A stretch of DNA of 64,000 nucleotides, taken from Candidatus Pacearchaeota archaeon (lineage in GTDB: Archaea; Nanoarchaeota; Nanoarchaeia; Pacearchaeales; GW2011-AR1). Location of the stretch: assembly GCA_023228065.1 (NCBI GenBank), contig JALOBX010000002.1:62001-126000 (forward strand). The letters run 5' to 3'. The translations under genes and the position numbers were made by a program. Below the pieces are notes generated by a model. It was not told the DNA's origin and did not search any database. It saw nothing but the letters and a program-made list of their open reading frames with translations. Every line of letters begins with the position of its first letter. Position 1 is the stretch's first letter. Shown here in pieces: positions 56,004-64,000 of the stretch.

Positions 56004-56032
56004 ACTATATCACATTCAACTTCAAATGTCAA
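56004..56032 (-). promoter_or_regulatory. Sigma70 promoter within left repeat
   Basis: -35 TTGACA at 56032-56027, 17-base spacer, -10 TATAGT at 56009-56004. It drives the type IIG-like gene. The identical promoter is in the right repeat at 58299-58327. Confidence 0.8.
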
Positions 56033-56129
56033 GAACAAAATTTTATGAACATTTGCCCCAACCACACTGAGAACAGGATACACATCCGTCTATATAAATT
56101 AACTGCGATCCACAATCAGGACAATATTG
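56004..56129. repeat. 126-bp direct repeat, left copy
   Basis: 125 of 126 bases match 58299-58424. It contains the promoter plus the last 28 codons and stop of the ribonucleotide reductase gene (QYCPDCG to CGWGKCS). Here it is a detached copy, not joined to the reductase. Confidence 0.92.
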
Positions 56130-56218
56130 TTGTTCAAGATTTCCAGTAAAAATAAAATTATAAGGTATTCCATTACACAGATTCCTGTCATGCGATAAGT
56201 TTGTCTTTGCGCGCTCAT
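56099..56218 (-). CDS. 39-residue ORF, uncertain
   Basis: ATG at 56218 with a strong GAGGGGG site 6 bases upstream, reading MSAQRQTYRMTGICVMEYL and a hydrophobic end. It runs into the left repeat out of frame with the reductase tail. The same segment also reads in the reductase frame up to a stop near 56225 without an ATG. It may be an accident of the insertion. Confidence 0.3.
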   Translation of the reverse strand: MSAQRQTYRMTGICVMEYLIILFLLEILNNNIVLIVDRS

Positions 56219-56230
56219 GTTTTTACCCCC

Positions 56231-57370
56231 TCAATTTTTTTCTAATAAAAATAGAAACTCCTTATTAGGTTCTTCAATTTCTTTAATCCAATCGTTCGTC
56301 CATCGCATATTCGCCATCACGTTTTTTTTAAAATCGATTTTTTCGATTTCAATAATTTTCCCAGATTCGGATAAGACTTGAATAAGTTCTTCCAAAGTTG
56401 CTCGGCCACCAGAGCTATATGAGAGTATAACAAATTGTGAATCAATATTTTTAATCAATTTTTCTATTGCTTCAATGACTAAAAATTTTCCAGTTTGACT
56501 TTTTCTAAATTCTTCAAAAATAGATGCTGAAATTGTATCTGATGTATCTTCCCGTCTTTTTGCTTTTCCGAATATCTTTGGCTTATCGTTTAAACATATT
56601 GTCGTCCACAAATGATAATATGCTTGATACCTAACACGCGATGGAGGCATTTTTTCGTTATTTGAACCATATGGGGGATCGAAGTAAGCTAGGTCGCAAT
56701 TAACTTTATCAAGAATAGAAAAAATATCGCCTTGAAACACTCGATGATCAATGTCGTTAACCCAAATGTTTGGACAAGTCAATCTCATTGTTTTATATGA
56801 TCGTGGAGACCATTCCTTAAGATACGCAGCAAAATGGCCTAGTGTTGAATCTACTTTGTCCATAGCTAAAATCAATGATGTTATCAATACAGTCTTTTCG
56901 GTAAATGGCAAATTTAATTTATCAATTTCTTCACGGATAGCATCCAATTTCATCGTGTTATGTATTTGCCATGGTTTCTTCAATTCATCTTTTGATAAGC
57001 ACTTTCCGCCATTGCCGTTTGCATAACCACCATAGTTCTCGGTGAACCATCCATCAACACCAGGAAGGTTATTTAGATGATCAATTATTGGTATAAAATA
57101 GCTTTTAGGTTGAATATTCTTTAGATAACAATTAGCAAAATAAAAGGAGTAAGTTGAAATATCATTTGCAATTACAGTGAATTTGGATTGTGCAAATGCT
57201 TGACTGACCCGAGTAGAGCCTGAAAACCCGTCAAAAATAGTTTTTGACTTAACTTTGTTTGCAAGAGTTAAAATATGTTTAAGTAACTTTAATTTAGAGC
57301 CAGTATACTTTATTCCCTCAGTGCTTGGAACATCAGTAATTATTTCGTTTTCAAATGGTGACAGTTGCAT
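56231..57370 (-). CDS. D12-class DNA adenine-N6 methyltransferase
   Basis: 379 residues: IKYTGSKLKLLKHI and FDGFSGSTRVSQAF (SAM site), catalytic YFDPPYGSNN at about residue 230, followed by SRVRYQAYYHLW, a form typical of D12 methylases paired with restriction enzymes. It directly follows the putative endonuclease gene. Codon and base use differ from the surrounding genes. Confidence 0.9.
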   Translation of the reverse strand: MQLSPFENEIITDVPSTEGIKYTGSKLKLLKHILTLANKVKSKTIFDGFSGSTRVSQAFAQSKFTVIANDISTYSFYFANCYLKNIQPKSYFIPIIDHLNNLPGVDGWFTENYGGYANGNGGKCLSKDELKKPWQIHNTMKLDAIREEIDKLNLPFTEKTVLITSLILAMDKVDSTLGHFAAYLKEWSPRSYKTMRLTCPNIWVNDIDHRVFQGDIFSILDKVNCDLAYFDPPYGSNNEKMPPSRVRYQAYYHLWTTICLNDKPKIFGKAKRREDTSDTISASIFEEFRKSQTGKFLVIEAIEKLIKNIDSQFVILSYSSGGRATLEELIQVLSESGKIIEIEKIDFKKNVMANMRWTNDWIKEIEEPNKEFLFLLEKN

Positions 57371-58234
57371 TTAGTTGTTACCAAGCAAAGATTGTTTCTT
57401 TTGTTCTTCAATATCAGTTTTAAATATTTCTAATGCAGGTCCGTACCCTTTTTGAGTTGAAACTAATGCGTGGGAAAGTAGCTCGACAAATAAAGAATTA
57501 TCAGAATAATCAATCCATCCGTTTGTTGCAGATTTAAAATAAACTAGCGCGTTCTTAGTATTTGTCCAAAGACCACGTTGTAAGGCGTTTGCAGCAGCAT
57601 CACCATAGCGCACTTCGCAAATATAACCACCATTATTGTCGTAAAATTTATATACAGGATATATTCGTTTTTTTCCTTTTCCTTCTCCTTCTTTTTCAAC
57701 TTCAATTCTAACGGTCGAATTCATTGCTTTTTCAAAATCAAAAACAAGTATATTACACCTCTTGTTTTTTTCGTCATAAATTAGTGGTAAAACATTAATG
57801 TTGTTAAATTCTGACATCTCATCTGCTGAAAAAACAGATTGTATGCTGCTTTTCCCTGTAATACGATCACCTTTTTTTGATAAAAATGGGAACATCTTTG
57901 ATTTTTTATCTGTTGATAGCTGAAGATTACCAATCCCATAAGCCTTTAAACTGATTGAAAAACTAACATTATTAATTTCATTTGTAATTGTAATATCTTC
58001 CTCATGCTTTTTTGCCCTATATAGGTCTTTGCCAACATGTTTGGATTTAAAACCATACATAAATTGATTTATGAATTCCGATATTCCGATTTCAGCTAAA
58101 TCCCCATGTATCTTGGTGCCTATTGATCGGCTGGTAAATATGTTTGACAATGTAGTTTTTATTAGGTGAGGATTATTTTTATTGAAATGAGTAAATTGAG
58201 CTACAAAATCTTTAAATGCTTCTTGCTGTGTCAT
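57371..58234 (-). CDS. Putative type II restriction endonuclease
   Basis: 287 residues from the ATG at 58234 (AAAGGAAAAA upstream; the longer frame reads through the direct repeat). SIGTKIHGDLAEIGISEF is followed by EEDITITNEINNVSFSISLKAYG, where Asp and S-x-K resemble a PD-(D/E)XK core. Its place next to a methylase and its foreign base composition are the main support. The pair forms the cargo between the two 126-bp repeats. Confidence 0.7.
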   Translation of the reverse strand: MTQQEAFKDFVAQFTHFNKNNPHLIKTTLSNIFTSRSIGTKIHGDLAEIGISEFINQFMYGFKSKHVGKDLYRAKKHEEDITITNEINNVSFSISLKAYGIGNLQLSTDKKSKMFPFLSKKGDRITGKSSIQSVFSADEMSEFNNINVLPLIYDEKNKRCNILVFDFEKAMNSTVRIEVEKEGEGKGKKRIYPVYKFYDNNGGYICEVRYGDAAANALQRGLWTNTKNALVYFKSATNGWIDYSDNSLFVELLSHALVSTQKGYGPALEIFKTDIEEQKKQSLLGNN

Positions 58235-58298
58235 TATTTTTTCCTTTCCACAAAGTGTTTCAAAAGTCAAAAACCATTCCTCAACTTTCTTATATATA

Positions 58299-58424
58299 AC
58301 TATATCACATTCAACTTCAAATGTCAAGAACAAAATTTTATGAACATTTACCCCAACCACACTGAGAACAGGATACACATCCGTCTATATAAATTAACTG
58401 CGATCCACAATCAGGACAATATTG
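58299..58424. repeat. 126-bp direct repeat, right copy
   Basis: The copy still joined to the reductase gene. Its inner end carries the promoter at 58299-58327 (-35 TTGACA, -10 TATAGT), which now transcribes the cassette genes. Confidence 0.92.
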
Positions 58425-60767
58425 CTTGTCTGCTTCTTCTCCATTTATAATGTATTTCTTCAAAACTCTTGCTAAAGTTTTATTAATACTCGTAAAATCA
58501 GAATCAGGATCATCTTTATTTAACTGCTCTACCAAGATTCTTGGTTTCGCTCCATGTCTTAAAGAATTAGAAATTAATCGCGTTAATGTTCCATGATTAG
58601 GATTTTTAAATGTTTTCACAACGTCAAGAACAAATCCATCATTTTCTTTATCAAAAATAAGATCATAATGACTTGGTTTTGTTTTATAAGAATGCTTTAC
58701 AAGAATACCTTTTTTATACGCAGTTGGTATTCCTACAAAAAAAGATCTTCCTGCAAACACTTCATATGGTTTACCATTCATTAATCCAACAAAAACAATC
58801 CATTTTTTACTTTTTACGTTAATGTGATGTATATCACATTCAAGTTCTTTCGGTCTTATTACTGCATCAACTTGATGAAAATTTGTAGGTTGTTCTAACA
58901 TATCTTTTGATACAAGAACTCCCTTCCTACATCCCTCAACAAAGACGGTAATTCCTTTTAATTTTTTTGACCACGCTTCTTCATATATTGTTCCTACGGT
59001 TTCAGATGTAGTCCCTATTGGAAGATTTATTGTGCTTGAAATTGACTGATCTATATGTCTTTGAATTGCAGACTGCATTTCTATTCTTTGTTTCCATGGA
59101 ACATTATTGCTTTCAATAAAAATATCTGGTGTATCATTTTTATTTGTTACATTTTGATAATCTTTAATATTCTTGTGAAACACATCGTAAGAAAACCATT
59201 TTTCTCCATCTTCAGTTACTTCTGCATTTAAAAACTTATCTTGCTCATCAAAATTAAGTTTTCTTCTTCTCTTGTAAGAGTTTCTGAAAATAGGTTCAAT
59301 ACCAAAACTTGTTTGTGCAATAATAGATACACCTGCTGTTGGCGCATTTGTTAATATCGATATATTTCTTCTACCAAAGTTTTCCATATCTTTAATAACA
59401 TCTGGAGTAAAAGAATTAAAAAATTTGCAAGTTCTTTCTTTCTTCCAATTAAAAATTGGAAAAATCCCTCTTTCAATACCTAATTTAATACTTTCTTGAT
59501 ATGCACCTAATTTTAATTCTTCATATATCATATCTGTCATTTCTATCGCTTCAGGACTTCCATAAATCATATTTAAACGAGACAAAGCATCAGCTAACCC
59601 GTTAGTTCCCAATCCTGTTCTTCTCCCTTCCTGAGCAGATTTAATAAGTTTCTTCCAAATTTCTTTTTCATCTTCTTCGTCTGTAATTTCAATTAAATTA
59701 TAAAGTTTTTCAATTTCTAAATCAATTAAATCGTCTGATAAACGCATTGCTACAGAAACAACTTTTCTAAAAGTATTCAAATCAACAAATGAATTAGGTG
59801 AAAAAGGATTAACAATAAAATTCTTTAAATTAATTGAAATAAGTCTGCAAGAGTCATATCCACTTAAAGGTATTTCTCCACAAGGATTTGTAGTTAATGC
59901 TTCGAATCCTTCTTCTTTATAGAAATGAGCAGGAAGATAATTTGTGATATTATCCCACATTAATAATCCTGGATCTCCTGTTTTTGTAGCACAATTTATG
60001 ATTTTATTCCAAAGATCTAACGCTTTTATAGTTTTTGTATATTTAGGTTCTTTTGAATTTATTGGCCATTTCAAAACAAACTCTTCATTGTGCTGAACAG
60101 CTTCCATAAAACTATCTGTTAATTTAACAGAAATATTCGCTCCTGTAACTTTTTGTAAATCTTCTTTTAATGAAATAAATTTTTCTATGTCTGGATGCTG
60201 AACATCCATTGATATCATTAATGCTGCTCTTCTTCCGTTTTGTCCTATTAACTTACAAACAGAAGAATAAAAATCAACAAATGACCAGGCACCTGTTGAT
60301 GTACCAGCACTATTATTAACTGCTGCTCCACTTGGTCTTAATGTAGAAACATCAATTCCTACTCCACATCGTCTTTTAAAAAGATTTGCTAAATCTCTTG
60401 CAGAGTTAAATATACCAGACATTGTATCCAATGGAGAATCTACAACAATACAATTTGATAAAGAAGAATTGCTATAACTATTCCCTATCCCAAACATTGG
60501 AGATCCTTGCGGAATAATATATTTAAAATCTTTAAAATAAGAATAAATTTCATCTTCTGTTAAAGGTTTCATATAATTTGATTCAATTCTTGCAAATTCT
60601 TTTGCAAGTCGATGATGCATATCATCAGGTGTTAATTCCAAAAAATTACCTTTTTTATCTTTTAAAGCATACTTTTTCATCCACGTATCTGTAGCAAGAT
60701 GATCATCATCAAAATATTTTAAAGTAGCTTCCTTTACTTCATCTAAAGAATAAAACTGTTTTGTCAT
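58338..60767 (-). CDS. nrdJ: Adenosylcobalamin-dependent (class II) ribonucleotide reductase
   Basis: 809 residues. SNCIVVDSPLD holds the first redox Cys, GVGIDVSTLRP, NPCGEIPLSGYDSCRL holds the thiyl-radical Cys and its partner, GRRTGLGTNGLAD, NAPTAGVSIIAQTSFGIEP. The C-terminal CPDCGSQLIYIDGCVSC is the zinc-ribbon/redox tail of NrdJ proteins. It reduces ribonucleotides with B12, independent of oxygen. The start overlaps the upstream IntC gene (ATGA). Its last 87 bases are duplicated at the other side of the restriction-modification cassette. Confidence 0.95.
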   Translation of the reverse strand: MTKQFYSLDEVKEATLKYFDDDHLATDTWMKKYALKDKKGNFLELTPDDMHHRLAKEFARIESNYMKPLTEDEIYSYFKDFKYIIPQGSPMFGIGNSYSNSSLSNCIVVDSPLDTMSGIFNSARDLANLFKRRCGVGIDVSTLRPSGAAVNNSAGTSTGAWSFVDFYSSVCKLIGQNGRRAALMISMDVQHPDIEKFISLKEDLQKVTGANISVKLTDSFMEAVQHNEEFVLKWPINSKEPKYTKTIKALDLWNKIINCATKTGDPGLLMWDNITNYLPAHFYKEEGFEALTTNPCGEIPLSGYDSCRLISINLKNFIVNPFSPNSFVDLNTFRKVVSVAMRLSDDLIDLEIEKLYNLIEITDEEDEKEIWKKLIKSAQEGRRTGLGTNGLADALSRLNMIYGSPEAIEMTDMIYEELKLGAYQESIKLGIERGIFPIFNWKKERTCKFFNSFTPDVIKDMENFGRRNISILTNAPTAGVSIIAQTSFGIEPIFRNSYKRRRKLNFDEQDKFLNAEVTEDGEKWFSYDVFHKNIKDYQNVTNKNDTPDIFIESNNVPWKQRIEMQSAIQRHIDQSISSTINLPIGTTSETVGTIYEEAWSKKLKGITVFVEGCRKGVLVSKDMLEQPTNFHQVDAVIRPKELECDIHHINVKSKKWIVFVGLMNGKPYEVFAGRSFFVGIPTAYKKGILVKHSYKTKPSHYDLIFDKENDGFVLDVVKTFKNPNHGTLTRLISNSLRHGAKPRILVEQLNKDDPDSDFTSINKTLARVLKKYIINGEEADKQYCPDCGSQLIYIDGCVSCSQCGWGKCS

Positions 60768-61228
60768 TTCTTAACTCCCGATTTAAATGCCTTATATTTA
60801 CTATTAAGTAATTTCTTTGTATTGTTTTCTGTTTGTTCATTTATTTCACTTATAGAAAGATTTAACTTTTCTAACACTTTGATTGATACATTTGATGTAT
60901 CAATCTCCATTGGATATATAATACCATCTATACCATTGCGATTTTTAGCAATAAACATTCTTCCTACGTTTTTATTCTTATCTTCAATAGTTCTTGATAC
61001 TGAAAAAATAAAATCTGCAACAAAACATTTGTTAAATGCTTCACTTATTGATTCCATTGTTATAACCTCAGCATTAAGACCAGAATTATGAGTTAAAACA
61101 CCGTTTGAAAGAAAATACATGTGCTCCGATTCTATAGTTATATCAACAGTATTTCCTTCACCATATAATTCTATACTTTCAATTTCATCTATAATAAAAT
61201 CATTTTTATTCAATTTATGTTTGTTCAT
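60764..61228 (-). CDS. dnaB: DnaB-like helicase C-terminal part with IntC
   Basis: 154 residues. Residues 1-48 are an intein C-half (NTVDITIESEHMYFLSNGVLTHN). The extein SGLNAEVITMESISEAF, ADFIFSVSRT and FIAKNRNGIDG is the last part of a DnaB-type replicative helicase. Splicing to the product of 62299-63633 gives QTNR-SGLN. The last 30 residues are a helical tail. Confidence 0.88.
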   Translation of the reverse strand: MNKHKLNKNDFIIDEIESIELYGEGNTVDITIESEHMYFLSNGVLTHNSGLNAEVITMESISEAFNKCFVADFIFSVSRTIEDKNKNVGRMFIAKNRNGIDGIIYPMEIDTSNVSIKVLEKLNLSISEINEQTENNTKKLLNSKYKAFKSGVKK

Positions 61229-62321
61229 TCACTTCACCTTTTAAAATAAAAGCAATACACTTTTTTAATATTTCAACCGGATATTCTTTATATTCTTTTT
61301 CTTTAATTCTCAGCACTTCATACCCTTTGCTAATCAAAATTAAAGTTTTAATTTTATCTTTGTTTTTAATTTTATCTTTTTTATGCCAATATTCTCCATC
61401 AAATTCAATTATTTTATTTTTATATATAAAATCAACCATAAAATAATATCCACCACCTAATTCTGAATATTCTTTGAATTTAAATCGCTTTTCTTTATTA
61501 AGACTAGCATATTTAACCAAATTTTCTTCTATTTTTGATAATTCTACAATTTTTTTAAATAACTTCTGTGATATTTTTGAATAAGTTGTTGAACTTAATC
61601 TTGCTCCTTTATATGACATTTCCTTCATATGTTTTTTATATTTTCTCCATTCTTTTTCTCCATCTTTTTCTCCATATTTTTTAATATACCAATTTTTTGT
61701 AAATCTTTTTCTTTGATTTTCTCTTCTATTTTTCCAAATCATATATCCTTCTTCTTCACCGTGATTTTTTATTAAATCTTCTAACTTTAATCCATTATCC
61801 CATCCACCTTTATTTTTAATTGATTTTCTCCATTTTTTAAGGTATTGCTCTTGTCTCTTTTTGCCTTCTTCTTCGCCATATTTTTCTATTTTTGATATTA
61901 AAGAAGTACATGCTTTTGATTTACAAAGATTTTTCCAGGACTCCTCTCCATATTTTTTAATATAATCTTGTTTATTAATCGATGATTTTTGATTTTTTTC
62001 TTTAAAAAATCTCAACCCAAGCGCTTCTCCATATCTACTTTCCATTGATTTCAAAGAACTACTATCATTTTTAAAAATTGTTTTTGATTTTATTATTCGA
62101 TCTACCCAAGGTAAAGGAACCTCATAAATAATCATTTTATACAACAAAGGAAATAAACTATATTTGTTCCAATCATTTTTTTTACAGACCTCTAATATAT
62201 TCCACAATTCTTCCTTTTGTTTTATAGAAAGTTTATTTTTATCTATATCTTGAAAATATTTACAAGAAATAAGATTTTTTACTTCATCCATCCAATTTTC
62301 ATTTTTTAACAAACAGTCCAC
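61215..62321 (-). CDS. Homing endonuclease between helicase halves
   Basis: 368 residues if started at the GTG at 62321 (GGAG upstream); an ATG at 62291 is an alternative. The centre has repeats of the type KYGEESWKNLCKSKA and KKYGEKDGEKEWRKYKKHM, a DNA-contact region common in phage homing nucleases. The C-terminus YYFMVDFIYKNKIIEFDGEYWH and YEVLRIKEKEY is a Vsr-like/PD-(D/E)XK core related in form to the nuclease at 45157. It overlaps both intein-half genes. Confidence 0.8.
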   Translation of the reverse strand: MDCLLKNENWMDEVKNLISCKYFQDIDKNKLSIKQKEELWNILEVCKKNDWNKYSLFPLLYKMIIYEVPLPWVDRIIKSKTIFKNDSSSLKSMESRYGEALGLRFFKEKNQKSSINKQDYIKKYGEESWKNLCKSKACTSLISKIEKYGEEEGKKRQEQYLKKWRKSIKNKGGWDNGLKLEDLIKNHGEEEGYMIWKNRRENQRKRFTKNWYIKKYGEKDGEKEWRKYKKHMKEMSYKGARLSSTTYSKISQKLFKKIVELSKIEENLVKYASLNKEKRFKFKEYSELGGGYYFMVDFIYKNKIIEFDGEYWHKKDKIKNKDKIKTLILISKGYEVLRIKEKEYKEYPVEILKKCIAFILKGEVNEQT

Positions 62322-63633
62322 TTCCTTTCTCCAACCCTGTTTCTATCGATTTGAAATTTCCATCAATTACTGGAAACATATGCTTTTCAGAACATATAAT
62401 TTCTTTGCCAGATTTTAATTTAATCTTAAAGAGTTTTTGGTAATTTTTGTTTATATCAATCACTTTTTTCCATCCTACTTGTGTTTCTACTTCACTTCCT
62501 ATTTTTATCTTATTAATTTCTGTTTCAAAAATTTTGTCTCCTTCTCTTGTATATAGTAAAGTATTTTCAAAAAAGCATCTATTTGTTTGCGAAGCGGTAT
62601 ATACTGGACAATTAAATATTTTCGCCAATCCCCTCAAATCTTCATAAATGCTCTCTAAATCAAATCTTTTTTGTTCATAAGATTTAACAGAAGCTAATAG
62701 ATCTGCATAATCTACTATAATCATTCCTACATTTATTCCTCTTCTTTTCATTTTCTCAAGATGATTTCTAATTGTTATAACTGTTGCACCTTTGGTTGGA
62801 TATTCTTTTATTATTAATCGTCCTTTAACTTGTCCAATTTGATCAAAAACTTCATTTTTAAATCTTCCCAATTCATTTAGGGTAAATTTTGTTATGCAAC
62901 TATCATACCTTTTTCCTATAACAGTTTCTTGCAATTCTAAAGTATAATGAACAACATTAATACCTTGTAATAAAGCAGAAGCACCTAAATGAACCAAAAC
63001 CATCGATTTACCTGCACCTGTTGGAGCAATAACAACTCCTAATTCTTTTTTACCAAGTCCACCCTGTAATATTGTATCTATTTCAGACCATCCAGTTGAT
63101 ACCGGATCTCTATATTGAGGAAGATATCTTTCTTCAAAATCCTTAATATATTCATATCCCATATCAGAATCAGTCCCTAAAATTAATGCTGATGAAATAA
63201 GTTTATTAATTTCATCAAATGAAGATTTATTCATTAAGGGAATTGCTGCAAGAAACGCTTCTTTTAGTTTCTGCTTTTTACAGAAATCAACAGATTGTTC
63301 TTTTATATAATCTGATCCTTCTGGGAGATCTTTGCTTGATAATATTCTTGAAAAATATTCAATTACTTGCTTATTCACATTATTATTATCACTTTCTTGA
63401 GTCCTTATCATTGTTGTTAAGGTATCAAGAGAAGGATGAACACCATACTTGTCTGTATAATCATATAATTTTTCAACAAATGTCTGAAGATAAAGTGGTT
63501 CCAAAAAAGAAACTGGCATAACTTCACGCATTCTTTCACAAAAACTTCTGTCAAGAACCATTATTTTAACAAGTTTTTCTTGAAATTGAATTCCATAAGA
63601 AGAAAAACTTGTTTTTTCATTATCGTTTTTCAT
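62299..63633 (-). CDS. dnaB: DnaB-like replicative helicase N-terminal part with IntN
   Basis: 444 residues. Extein of 352 residues: N-terminal DnaB domain, then the RecA-type core STGWSEIDTILQGGLGKKEL, Walker A APTGAGKS, HYTLELQE, Walker B IIVDYADLL, and up to YTASQTNR. From CFFENTLLYTREGDK the last 92 residues are an intein N-half (block B CSEKHMFP). It unwinds DNA at the fork after splicing with the 60764 product. Confidence 0.92.
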   Translation of the reverse strand: MKNDNEKTSFSSYGIQFQEKLVKIMVLDRSFCERMREVMPVSFLEPLYLQTFVEKLYDYTDKYGVHPSLDTLTTMIRTQESDNNNVNKQVIEYFSRILSSKDLPEGSDYIKEQSVDFCKKQKLKEAFLAAIPLMNKSSFDEINKLISSALILGTDSDMGYEYIKDFEERYLPQYRDPVSTGWSEIDTILQGGLGKKELGVVIAPTGAGKSMVLVHLGASALLQGINVVHYTLELQETVIGKRYDSCITKFTLNELGRFKNEVFDQIGQVKGRLIIKEYPTKGATVITIRNHLEKMKRRGINVGMIIVDYADLLASVKSYEQKRFDLESIYEDLRGLAKIFNCPVYTASQTNRCFFENTLLYTREGDKIFETEINKIKIGSEVETQVGWKKVIDINKNYQKLFKIKLKSGKEIICSEKHMFPVIDGNFKSIETGLEKGSGLFVKK

Positions 63634-64000
63634 TTTCTAAAACAATCCTTCTTAAATTAACAAACAATCCATCCCAATTAATACTTTCAAATCCATCAGC
63701 CATCATCATTGTTCGTAATTTACTTACATTTAAAAATATTTTTTCTACCTTTATTTTATTTTCAATTTTTTGAATTGAATCAAATGAAATTTGAACGGGA
63801 TAAAGAGATGTAATTTTGAAATTTAAAACTAATTTATCTTTATTATCTTTTATCTGATCAAATAATTTAAATTGTTTTTCTGACCGATTTATATAATCAA
63901 TAATATTATTGATAAAATATTTTTTATCTTCAATTAAAAAAGGAAATCTTTTAGCAATTGTTTTCAATCCTGCACCAAGAATACCTTCTATATTATCGCT
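63620..64000 (-). CDS. FEN/RNase H-type 5' nuclease, C-terminal part
   Basis: The frame is open to the end of the window, so only the last 126 residues are present. The visible start SDNIEGILGAGLKTI is the helix-3-turn-helix signature (DNIPGVxGxGxKT) of FEN1, T4 RNase H and Pol I 5' nucleases, followed by AKRFPFL. It would remove RNA primers. A TTG at 63967 is not needed as a start. Confidence 0.65.
   Translation of the reverse strand, partial: SDNIEGILGAGLKTIAKRFPFLIEDKKYFINNIIDYINRSEKQFKLFDQIKDNKDKLVLNFKITSLYPVQISFDSIQKIENKIKVEKIFLNVSKLRTMMMADGFESINWDGLFVNLRRIVLENEKR

Noticed and set aside
56033..56225. Reductase-tail frame in the left repeat as a separate gene
   Set aside because: No start codon in frame before a stop at about 56225, and the upstream residues do not match the reductase; treated as a leftover of the duplication.

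Overview
The window is a strongly AT-rich, gene-dense stretch that looks like part of a huge (jumbo) tailed bacteriophage genome. It carries phage-type replication and nucleotide genes (a DnaE-type DNA polymerase, a DnaB-like helicase, a FEN/RNase H-type nuclease, class II ribonucleotide reductase, ThyX, dUTPase), an amidase endolysin, two T4-type RNA ligases, a GroEL, a ClpP-like protease, a large tRNA set, many homing endonucleases and many small unknown genes. TGA is a normal stop, ribosome binding sites are GGAGG/AAGGA-like, and most promoters are near-perfect sigma70 sites (TTGACA-N17-TATGAT), so the host is a bacterium using the standard code. No capsid, portal, terminase or tail gene is recognisable, and the host cannot be named.

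Layout. 1-8 kb, minus strand: 12 tRNA genes (Ala, Asp, Lys, Glu, Asn, Trp, Ser, Thr and four Leu) mixed with small genes and at least five candidate structured RNAs, each behind its own promoter. One tRNA-Leu(UAA) carries a group I intron in its anticodon with an antisense HNH gene. 8-12.3 kb, minus: ankyrin proteins, a run of tiny membrane proteins with CxxC motifs, an Rnl1-type RNA ligase and a PD-(D/E)XK homing endonuclease. 12.4-23.1 kb, plus: Rnl2-type RNA ligase, ankyrin proteins, a putative restriction enzyme with a Dam-type methylase, then 26 small cysteine-containing paralogues in overlapping tandem order. 23.1-38 kb, minus: four GNAT-like paralogues, two HExxH proteins, a DUF5661-DHH-HAD fusion, GroEL, endolysin. 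38-53 kb, minus: a sigma-region-4-like protein, an IMPDH/GMP reductase family enzyme, MT-A70 methylase, ClpP, dUTPase, the fractured DnaE, ankyrin proteins, ThyX. 53-64 kb, minus: HNH nuclease, a type IIG-like restriction-methylase, a restriction-modification cassette between 126-bp direct repeats, NrdJ, the fractured DnaB-like helicase and the end of a FEN-type nuclease.

How it fits together. Replication genes are broken into separately translated pieces rejoined by split inteins (two sites in DnaE, one in the helicase), with free-standing homing endonuclease genes between two of the pairs; DnaE also has a contiguous mini-intein and a break at an A-run. NrdJ, ThyX, dUTPase and the IMPDH-like enzyme would remodel nucleotide pools. 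The tRNAs plus two RNA ligases suggest translation takeover and tRNA repair. Four adenine methylases and up to three nucleases suggest protection from, or competition with, other DNA. The array at 16-23 kb, the structured RNAs at 0.4-7.8 kb and the fractured intein genes are the least conventional parts.
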